Assembly (NCBI RefSeq): GCF_000473225.1
Contig: NZ_KI421509.1
Coordinates: 1,574,045 to 1,638,044, forward strand
Reading direction: 5' to 3'
Source: Sedimentitalea nanhaiensis DSM 24252
GTDB lineage: Bacteria > Pseudomonadota > Alphaproteobacteria > Rhodobacterales > Rhodobacteraceae
DNA length: 64,000 nucleotides
Positions 57,627-64,000 of the stretch are shown in pieces; the first letter of the stretch is position 1; each line of letters starts with the position of its first letter. The notes beneath the pieces are model-generated. The model was given only the letters and a program-made list of their open reading frames with translations. It was not told the origin of the DNA and ran no database searches. Made by a program: the position numbers and the translations under genes.

Positions 57627-57780
57627 ATGCCCGCGCACGAACAGATCCAAGACCTGAAGGCCCGGATGGCGCAATCCATCATCGGCCAGACCGGCCGCTT
57701 CCTGATGCATGTCACAACATCGCCCACCCCCCGGTCGAAAACGAGGTCGAGGCGATCCGGCTGATACGCCGCCAAGAGAT
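57627..57780 (+). pseudogene. Remnant of a MoxR-type AAA ATPase gene
   Basis: The ATG at 57627 opens a frame reading [21 protein letters not shown], the typical MoxR N-terminus. It loses sense within about 25 codons and ends at an early stop. The Walker A and B motifs of MoxR are missing, so most of the gene (normally near 1 kb) has been deleted. MoxR ATPases act as chaperones for VWA-domain proteins encoded next to them. Confidence 0.6.
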
Positions 57781-58599
57781 CGCGGTCGGAACCAGCCCCC
57801 GCGCCTCGCTGGCGCTGGACACTGAGGTGGCGCCCATGCCTGGCTGGCGGGGCGCGAAATCTCAGCCTGTTGCCACGCCAACCTGCGCATTGGGTGCTGA
57901 ATGGGCGGTACACCAGCAAGCTGCGCGGGCGGGGGCTGAACTTTGAAGAGTTGCGGGCTACCTGACCGGCGACAACATCCGCCTGGAAGGTCACCGCCCG
58001 CACCGGCAATCCGCATGTGCGCGTCTATACCGAGGAACGCGACCGCCCCACCCCGTTGTTGGTGGATCAGCGCATGTCGATGTTCTTTGGCAGCCCGGTC
58101 TAAATGAAATCCGTGGTTGCGGTCGAGTCGGCGGCCCGGTGTTTGGCGATGGTACCATTGCCGAGCATCGCCCGATCCGCTCGACGGCCGCGTTGCACCG
58201 GTTGCTTGCCACCATGGCCCGTGCAAACCAGCGCCTGCATGCGCAGGCACAGGCGTCGACATCGGACACCTCGAACCGCGTTTTGCAGGCGGCGGCACGG
58301 GGCGCCAAGACCAACTACGCAGGCTGGCGCAAGACAACGATCTGTTTCTGTTCAACGTCGCGGATCCGTTGGCAGACACCCTGCCCGACGGGTTCCGGCT
58401 GATCGCAACCGACGGGAGTTTGCAGGCCGAACCCGATGCGACCACGGAGAACACTCGCCATAGGATGCAAACCATGATGGACAGTCGCTTGGCTCTGGTT
58501 GCCGATTGGACGCGGAAATATGGTCTGCCCTTTGTGCCGCCCAGCGCCGATGCCCCGGCACTGGATCAAGACCCCTCGGGTGCAAGAGGCGGACACCGC
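57780..58599 (+). pseudogene. Degenerate DUF58 protein gene
   Basis: Pieces of a DUF58 protein are spread over all three forward frames. [14 protein letters not shown] is followed by a stop at 57963, then [20 protein letters not shown] and VDQRMSMFFG up to a nonsense codon at 58101. The order continues with FGDGTIAEHRP in a second frame and RRLAQDNDLFLFNVADPLAD in a third, through ADWTRKYGLPFVP. The order of blocks matches an intact DUF58 protein, so decay is through small indels, a stop and a deletion near 58135. Confidence 0.8.
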
Positions 58600-58815
58600 A
58601 TGATCTCGCTCGCACTCCCGTGGGCCTTGCTCTCTTGCCCCCCTTTCCGCCACCGTGTCACTGCGACCCCTGTGCCCTTTTTCCGCAGATTGACCGAGGC
58701 ATCTGGTTTTCAGGCGCAAGAAGGGTCCAGCATCCTGCGCCGTGGGCGCTGGCAGATGACGGCCGCTTTCCTGATCTGGGCGCTGGTAGTGCTGGCGCGA
58801 TTGTGGTTCCGGCGT
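58600..58815 (+). pseudogene. Truncated VWA (BatA-like) membrane protein gene
   Basis: The frame beginning MISLALPWALLSCPPF at 58600 matches the N-terminus of BatA-type VWA proteins. It continues through VPFFRRLTEASG and the membrane segment RGRWQMTAAFLIWALVVLA. The VWA metal-binding domain that should follow (about 200 residues, DxSxS) is absent; the sequence jumps to the next gene's start. A large internal deletion is the simplest explanation. Confidence 0.7.
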
Positions 58816-59133
58816 GGCTGGACGATGCGCTGGGGTGGCGTGGGTTTGGTATGGCTGACGCTGAAACTGCCCCTGCCTGCGCAGGCAGATGGCTGGCGCG
58901 ACTGGTTCCTGCCCCCGATCAGCAAGGGCGACCGGCCTACGAGGCCAAAGACTATGCGCGTGCCGCTACCTTGTTTGCCGACCCGATGTGGCACGGACAC
59001 TCCATGCTGAGGGCGGGGAAATATGCCCAGACTGGCCCTGTTTGCCGGGCGCGACAGCACCGAGACCGCCCTCGGCGAAGGCATGGCGCGGTCCCGCAAC
59101 CGCGAATACCGCCCGAGCGCCCGCGCTTTTTAA
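58816..59133 (+). pseudogene. Remnant of TPR-containing BatB/BatC-like gene
   Basis: Matching pieces in successive frames read MRWGGVGLVWLTLKLPLPAQ, then PDQQGRPAYEAKDYARAA and DPMWHGHS, then TALGEGMARSRNREYRP before a stop at 59131. This is the order of the membrane segment and first tetratricopeptide repeats of a Bat-type TPR protein. At least two frameshifts are needed to join them. Further 3' sequence (to about 59285) has only faint similarity. Confidence 0.7.
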
Positions 59134-59289
59134 GACGCCCCGGAAAGGCGCCCGGATTTTCCCGAGGCCGAAACCAACCGTGATATCGCATGGGCTGACG
59201 CCGCTCGGATATTTACCGAGTTGCATGGCCAGTTGCGCAAAGATCGGCGCCGCCATGGGAAAGCTGCCGCCCTGCCGGGACTGAATCCA

Positions 59290-59603
59290 AAGGCATGAGA
59301 CCATAGAAGGCGCGCTCGGCTCTATACAGCCAGCCAACAGAAGCTCGGTTCGCGCGCGTTCTCGGTGACTTTTGTCCTGCTTTTCGCGTCGTCGTCCAGT
59401 GGCTGTGATCGGCTATGATGCCGGGGACCTATCTGCGGCACGAGGATCGCAGCCTGTGTTCTGCGCGGGGTTGGTGGGGGCTGTGGCTGTCCCTTATCCG
59501 TCCGACCCAAGCCCGTGAACGTACGCTGGGATCGTCAGGAAATAACACCAACGGCATGTGGCCGCCCATTGCAGGGCAGCCACCTTTTGTTCCTTCAAGC
59601 GAT
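59290..59603. other. Non-coding DNA between decayed operon and sulfatase gene
   Basis: About 310 bp with no credible gene on either strand. Short open frames exist but show no recognised motif. It could be further remnant sequence of the Bat-like operon. No terminator hairpin for the sulfatase gene is obvious. Confidence 0.5.
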
Positions 59604-61187
59604 CTATTTGGACCCCATCGAGGAAAAGATCTTGTCTCTGGCATCGCCGATGGTGAAGCTGCCTGGCTTCTGACGCGGCGGATATTCCTCGAACGTGGCC
59701 AGGAACTGCCCCACAAAATCCGCTGCGGGCAGTAACAGGAAAACGTGATCCAGATACCAGTCGTAGTAGGTGTTCGAGGTGAGCTGCGCCCGCTCATAGG
59801 GGTCCTGGCGCAGGTTGAACAGCAGCGGAATACGCAGTTCGGTCCAAGGCTCTGCCCAGGCGCGTAGGGTCTGCGGGAAACGATGCTCAAGAAAGATAGC
59901 CTTCCAGTCATTGTAACGCAACGCAGTCAGGTCGCCATCATCCGAAAAATAGAAGATTTCCTTGCGCGGGGACTCGTCTACTTCGCCGAGCAGATACGGC
60001 AGGGTGTTGTAGCCATCCAGATGCACCTTGTAATCACGACCACCGCCGACTTCGGCCACGGTGACCCCTTGCAGAAGCTGCTCCTTGATATCGGGGTTCC
60101 CGGCCATGGCCAGGAAGGTCGGCAACCAGTCCATGTGGTGCATGATCCCGTTGGACACGGATCCGGCTTCGATCTTGCCGGGCCAGCGCACCATGGCCGG
60201 AACGCGGAATCCGCCTTCCCAGTTGGTGTTCTTTTCACCCCGGAACGGGGTCATCCCCGCGTCGGGCCAGCTGTTCATGTGCGGACCGTTGTCTGTGGAA
60301 TATTGCACAAAGGTATTGTCGGCGATGCCGAGTTCATCCAGCAAATCCAGCAGTTGTCCGACCTGCATGTCATGTTCGATCATGCCAGCCTGATACTCGC
60401 TCATGTTGCCATACATGTCGTTGGCCTTGGCGCGCATCTCGTCTTTCACATGAGTGCGGAAATGCATCCGCGTTCCGTTCCACCATACGAACCAGGGGGT
60501 GCCTTCTTCGGTCTTGCGTTTGATGAAATCGGTTGCCGCAGCAAGGGTTTCCTCGTCGACCGTTTCCATCCGCTTTCTGGTCAGCGGTCCGGTGTCTTCG
60601 ATCGTGCCATCGGCCGAGGATTTGACCACGCCGCGCGGACCGAACCGTTCGCGGAACGCGGGATCCTTGGGATAGTCTTCCAGCTCGGGCTCTTCCTCGG
60701 CGTTGAGGTGATAGAGGTTGCCGAAGAATTCGTCGAACCCGTGGTTGGTGGGCAGCATTTCGTCCCGGTCGCCCAGATGGTTCTTGCCGAATTGCCCCGT
60801 GGCATAGCCCTGTGCCTTGAGCAAACCAGCAATGGTCGGGTCCTCGATCTGCATTCCTTCGGTCGCGCCCGGCATACCGACCTTTGACAGGCCGGTGCGG
60901 AATACCGATTGCCCGGTAATGAAGGACGATCGCCCGGCGGTACAGGACTGCTCGGCGTAATAGTCGGTAAAGATCATGCCTTCATCGGCAACCCGGTCGA
61001 TATTCGGCGTCTGATACCCCATAAGGCCCATGGTATAGGCCGAAATGTTGGACTGGCCGATATCATCCCCCCAGATCACCAGAATATTGGGTTTCTCCTG
61101 GGCATTCGCGGATGCTGCAACAGCAACCACCACCGCTGTAGCCACCCCCCTTGCAACGCCTCGGATAATGGATCCTGGATCAAGCAT
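59604..61187 (-). CDS. Secreted type I sulfatase
   Basis: A 527-residue exported sulfatase. A signal peptide (about residues 1-30, ending ANA-QEKPN) precedes the alkaline-phosphatase fold. Metal ligands Asp41-Asp42 lie in WGDDIGQ. The formylglycine site is Cys82 in CTAGRSS, a C-x-A-x-R form of the sulfatase motif. The C-terminal SDDGDLTALRYNDWKA and related blocks match arylsulfatase-like enzymes. It should hydrolyse sulfate esters in the periplasm; the substrate is unknown. The ATG at 61187 has GGAGAG 6 nt upstream. It is divergent from an octaheme cytochrome gene. Confidence 0.92.
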   Translation of the reverse strand: MLDPGSIIRGVARGVATAVVVAVAASANAQEKPNILVIWGDDIGQSNISAYTMGLMGYQTPNIDRVADEGMIFTDYYAEQSCTAGRSSFITGQSVFRTGLSKVGMPGATEGMQIEDPTIAGLLKAQGYATGQFGKNHLGDRDEMLPTNHGFDEFFGNLYHLNAEEEPELEDYPKDPAFRERFGPRGVVKSSADGTIEDTGPLTRKRMETVDEETLAAATDFIKRKTEEGTPWFVWWNGTRMHFRTHVKDEMRAKANDMYGNMSEYQAGMIEHDMQVGQLLDLLDELGIADNTFVQYSTDNGPHMNSWPDAGMTPFRGEKNTNWEGGFRVPAMVRWPGKIEAGSVSNGIMHHMDWLPTFLAMAGNPDIKEQLLQGVTVAEVGGGRDYKVHLDGYNTLPYLLGEVDESPRKEIFYFSDDGDLTALRYNDWKAIFLEHRFPQTLRAWAEPWTELRIPLLFNLRQDPYERAQLTSNTYYDWYLDHVFLLLPAADFVGQFLATFEEYPPRQKPGSFTIGDARDKIFSSMGSK

Positions 61188-61422
61188 TTTCACTCTCCAT
61201 GTCATCTTCTGTTTGCTGTCAGAAATGCGCCCGATTGCAGTCCAGGCCATTCTACCATGACGAAACTGACCGAAATTTCAACCGCCTCGCAAGATTTCCT
61301 TTAAGACCGCCAATGGGCGAATGTCGCGAATGTGCTGTACAAGTTCCCGGCGAAAACCCCGGCTGGACAGGTGTTTTACGCCGTGCGACTGTCCAATGTA
61401 ACCTGAGGAGCCGTACTGTCCC
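61188..61422. promoter_or_regulatory. Divergent promoter region, sulfatase and octaheme cytochrome genes
   Basis: This 235-bp gap must hold both promoters. I see no FNR-type palindrome and no clear -35/-10 pair. A GAGGAG ribosome site (61405-61410) serves the cytochrome gene but lies 12 bp from its GTG. Confidence 0.5.
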
Positions 61423-63408
61423 GTGTCACGTCTTAAACACTGCGGTCGGGCCACAAACCGATACGCTGGATTATCAAAGCTGCTGGCGGCATTCGGTATT
61501 CTTCTGACCGCGGCCCCGCTGACCGTAACCGCGCAAACAGCAGACACACCTGCCTATGTCGGGTCGGCGGCCTGTACCGATTGTCACCGGCGTCAAGCCG
61601 ATGACTGGCAGAAATCCCATCACGCCATGGCGTGGACACAGCCGAATTCCGATACCATTCTGGGTGATTTCGATGAGACCCAGTTTCTGCACAGGGGCAT
61701 CACCACCCGCTTTGGCCGCGAGGACGGCCAGTATGTCGTTCACACCGACGGGCCGGATGGGTCAATGCAACGCTATCCTGTGGCCGGCGTCGCCGGGCTC
61801 GCTCCGTTGCAACAATATATACTGGAAACCGAAGCGGGCCGATTGCAATCGCTGGACGTGGTTTGGGATGTCGAGGAAAAGCGCTGGTATCACCTGTATC
61901 CGGATCAGGACCTGCCCGCAGGCGACGGGCTGCACTGGACCGGCCCTTATAAAACCTGGAACGCACGCTGCGCGGAATGCCACGCGACCAACTATGACAA
62001 GAACTTCGATCCAAAGACCGCCAGCTATGCCAGCACCCAGACCGAGATCGGCGTCGGGTGCGAATCCTGTCACGGACCAGGTCAGGCGCATCGGGACTGG
62101 GCACTGGCAAATGGAGATTATGACCCGGACCGCTGGGCCGGGCTGAGCGGAAGCGGGTTTTCGATGGATTTCAACACCGGAGCCGAAGCCGAGATCCAGC
62201 AATGCGCCGGATGCCATTCGAGGCGCGAGGCCTTTGAAGATGGCACCCCCCTGCCCGGAACGCCGTTTCACGATGCCTATCGCCTGTCGCCCTTGCGCGA
62301 AGGTCTGTATCATCCTGACGGACAGATCCTGGACGAGGTTTATGTCTATGGATCCTTCCTGCAGTCCAAGATGTACTCCAAGGGGGTTGCCTGCACCGAT
62401 TGCCACAACCCGCATTCGGGCGAACGTCTGGCCAAGGGCAACGCGATCTGTACACAGTGCCATTCCGCCGCCGGAAATCCGCGTTTCCCATCGCTGCCAT
62501 TGACGCAATATGACGATCCAGCCCACCATTTCCACCCCGAAGACAGCAGCGGCGCCCAATGCAAGAACTGCCACATGATCGAAAGAACCTATATGGGTGT
62601 CGACGGGCGGCGCGATCATTCGTTCCGCGTTCCGCGCCCGGATCTGAGCGTTGAAACCACAGCACCCAACGCCTGTACCGATTGCCACGATGACCGTACC
62701 GCGGCATGGGCCTCGCAAACGGTTGCGGCCTGGTACCCCGACAGCCGCCATCGCGGCCCGCATTTCTCGCAGGTCTTTGCACCGGCACGCGACAATCCGG
62801 CCGCCCAGGCCGAGGGTTTGCTGGGCATTGCAGAACACAGTGGCCTGCCCGGCATCGTGCGCGCCAGCGCGCTGGACCTGCTGGCGCCGGTGAGCACACC
62901 GGCCATAGCCGCACGCGGCGTTCCGCTGCTGTCAGACCCCGACCCGATGGTACGCACCGCAGCAGTGCCGCTGCAACGGGCCGCCCCCACCGAAGCCGCA
63001 GGTCATCTGCTGCCGTTGTTACAGGACCCTATGCGCAGCGTCCGGATCGCCGCCGCACGCGAGTTTTTGGGATTGCGGATCGCGCAAATGCCCGAAAGCG
63101 CGACCAGGGCGTTGGGGCAGGCCATGACCGAATGGCAGCGCTCGCTTCAGAACAAGGCCGATTTGCCCGAAACGCAATTGGTCATGGGCGGGATCGGGCT
63201 GACCACGCGCAACATGGCCGCCGCCCTGAGCGCCTTTGGCGAAGCGGTCGAAATGGACCCCCAACTGGTTCAAGCCTGGACGATGATCGCGCGCATCCAG
63301 GATGCCCTGGGCGACCGGCAGGCCGCTGTGGAAACCTTGAACCGGGCGATTGCGGCCAACCCTGAGGATATCGCACTGCTGCTGATGCGGGCCGATCTGC
63401 TGCCCTGA
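61423..63408 (+). CDS. Octaheme cytochrome c with HEAT/TPR C-terminus
   Basis: A 661-residue exported protein with a signal region (about residues 1-38) and eight CxxCH heme motifs, at residues 51, 183, 213, 261, 324, 343, 380 and 418. After the heme domain, about residues 460-560 are HEAT-like (IVRASALDLLA, VRTAAVPLQ, VRIAAAREFLG). The last 80 residues look like tetratricopeptide repeats (AAALSAFGEAVEMDPQ). This layout fits periplasmic multiheme proteins of the cytochrome c554/TPR group. Its substrate is unknown. The GTG start is the only in-frame choice near the ribosome site. Confidence 0.85.
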   Translation: MSRLKHCGRATNRYAGLSKLLAAFGILLTAAPLTVTAQTADTPAYVGSAACTDCHRRQADDWQKSHHAMAWTQPNSDTILGDFDETQFLHRGITTRFGREDGQYVVHTDGPDGSMQRYPVAGVAGLAPLQQYILETEAGRLQSLDVVWDVEEKRWYHLYPDQDLPAGDGLHWTGPYKTWNARCAECHATNYDKNFDPKTASYASTQTEIGVGCESCHGPGQAHRDWALANGDYDPDRWAGLSGSGFSMDFNTGAEAEIQQCAGCHSRREAFEDGTPLPGTPFHDAYRLSPLREGLYHPDGQILDEVYVYGSFLQSKMYSKGVACTDCHNPHSGERLAKGNAICTQCHSAAGNPRFPSLPLTQYDDPAHHFHPEDSSGAQCKNCHMIERTYMGVDGRRDHSFRVPRPDLSVETTAPNACTDCHDDRTAAWASQTVAAWYPDSRHRGPHFSQVFAPARDNPAAQAEGLLGIAEHSGLPGIVRASALDLLAPVSTPAIAARGVPLLSDPDPMVRTAAVPLQRAAPTEAAGHLLPLLQDPMRSVRIAAAREFLGLRIAQMPESATRALGQAMTEWQRSLQNKADLPETQLVMGGIGLTTRNMAAALSAFGEAVEMDPQLVQAWTMIARIQDALGDRQAAVETLNRAIAANPEDIALLLMRADLLP

Positions 63409-63990
63409 TCAGCGCAGCCCGTCCTCGCCTTTGACATCTTCCACGCCCAGCCCCCCCATGCGGTGGTGGATGCGCGGCCCGCGCGCCATCGCCAGCGCGA
63501 ACAGCAACTCGTTTGCCCGCGGCCCGTCGGGCACTCCAACCTCCATCCCATCAAAATGGCTGCGCACATAGGCGGCATTGATGTGACCCAGCGGGATGTC
63601 GATGCGGGTGCCCACACCGCCCATTTTCATTGATGACGGCACGATCGCCTTGGCCGCGCCCAACCGTTCGCGCATCGCATAGCCGCCCGGCACATGCCAC
63701 AGGGCGGTATGTTCCAGCTCGCCATTCTCGCCGACCAACCCGGCCTTGCCATAGCCGTCGATACCGTCGATGCCGCCCATCGCCTCGATGAGGCGATCGG
63801 TCATCATCAGGCCCAGTGGTTTCAGATCTTCCATTGCCGACTGCAGATCAATGACAAAACCACCGGCAAACGGGTTGTGCACCAGCGCCACGATCGCCGC
63901 GCGACGACGGGGAAGTCGCGGTGCAGGACCGGCATCGTGGTGGATATCTTCGACAAAGACCATGGTCTTGCGCAGCGTGAATTCAGGCAT
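63409..63990 (-). CDS. DUF1185 (amino acid synthesis family) protein
   Basis: A 193-residue protein of the DUF1185 family, sometimes named amino acid synthesis protein, with no proven activity. It has RRRAAIVALVHNPFAGGFV near residue 30, and DGIDGYGKAGLVGENGELEH. The ATG at 63990 is taken as the start, though the frame stays open to the window edge. Members are often beside amidohydrolase or amine-catabolic genes, but the upstream neighbour lies beyond this window. Confidence 0.8.
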   Translation of the reverse strand: MPEFTLRKTMVFVEDIHHDAGPAPRLPRRRAAIVALVHNPFAGGFVIDLQSAMEDLKPLGLMMTDRLIEAMGGIDGIDGYGKAGLVGENGELEHTALWHVPGGYAMRERLGAAKAIVPSSMKMGGVGTRIDIPLGHINAAYVRSHFDGMEVGVPDGPRANELLFALAMARGPRIHHRMGGLGVEDVKGEDGLR

Positions 63991-64000
63991 CAATCGGATC

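Noticed and set aside
57177-58475. 432-residue open frame on the minus strand
   Set aside because: Antisense of fmt's partner region and of the decayed DUF58 gene; no family resemblance.
58506-59183. 225-residue open frame on the plus strand, taken as a single gene
   Set aside because: Only its middle part matches a TPR protein; flanking parts match in other frames, so it is one slice of a pseudogene.

Overview
The window is a stretch of chromosome from an alphaproteobacterium of the Rhodobacterales, most likely a marine Roseobacter-group member. The evidence is the ptsH / EIIA / rapZ / short hprK / chvG / chvI / pckA block, a Rhodobacteraceae-type nosRZDFYLX cluster ending in a c-type cytochrome, a methylsuccinyl-CoA dehydrogenase of the ethylmalonyl-CoA pathway, and the high GC content. 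All calls come from reading the sequence and the translated frames; no database search was run. I saw no tRNA, rRNA, CRISPR array, insertion sequence or phage gene.

Region 1 (1-10.8 kb): an entericidin-like lipoprotein gene, then on the minus strand a full nitrous-oxide reductase operon. In transcription order this is a DUF2946-like small protein, nosR, nosZ, nosD, nosF, nosY, nosL, nosX and a class I cytochrome c, ending in a hairpin terminator. An FNR/NnrR-type box (9857-9870) lies upstream. A universal stress protein precedes it. No nitrite or NO reductase genes are in view, so the window alone shows only N2O reduction.

Region 2 (11.0-21.4 kb): a tightly packed, about 9.2 kb minus-strand operon. 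It encodes a polyamine-type ABC importer (two permeases, binding protein, ATPase), a class III aminotransferase, a beta-keto acid cleavage (BKACE/DUF849) enzyme, a GNAT acetyltransferase, an acetylpolyamine/histone deacetylase-fold amidohydrolase, an FAD amine oxidase and a RidA protein, with a divergent LysR regulator. I infer uptake and breakdown of an amine or N-acetylated amine of unknown identity. This is the best candidate in the window for an undescribed pathway.

Region 3 (21.4-33.2 kb): tuf, a lipoprotein, parC, an SH3 protein, an SDR, a HIG1-like membrane protein, cobalamin adenosyltransferase, etfBA, a DUF6473 protein, 3-hydroxybutyryl-CoA dehydrogenase and an acyltransferase.

Region 4 (33.2-42.7 kb): an incomplete regulatory PTS (HPr, EIIA-Man, RapZ, HprK) joined to the ChvG/ChvI two-component system, then divergent pckA, a TauE/SafE permease, mcd and a META-domain lipoprotein.

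Region 5 (42.7-57.4 kb): housekeeping genes. They include recO, DUF1491, era, rnc, lepB, acpS, pdxJ, DUF2062, a Rel/Spo enzyme, rpoZ, folK, a NYN-domain protein, ispH, DUF3429, a methyltransferase, rnhA, a TRIC-like channel, two small membrane proteins and fmt.

Region 6 (57.4-64 kb): a decayed MoxR / DUF58 / VWA / TPR (Bat-like aerotolerance) operon broken by frameshifts, stops and deletions. It is followed by a secreted sulfatase divergent from an eight-heme cytochrome c with HEAT/TPR-like C-terminus, and a DUF1185 protein at the right edge.
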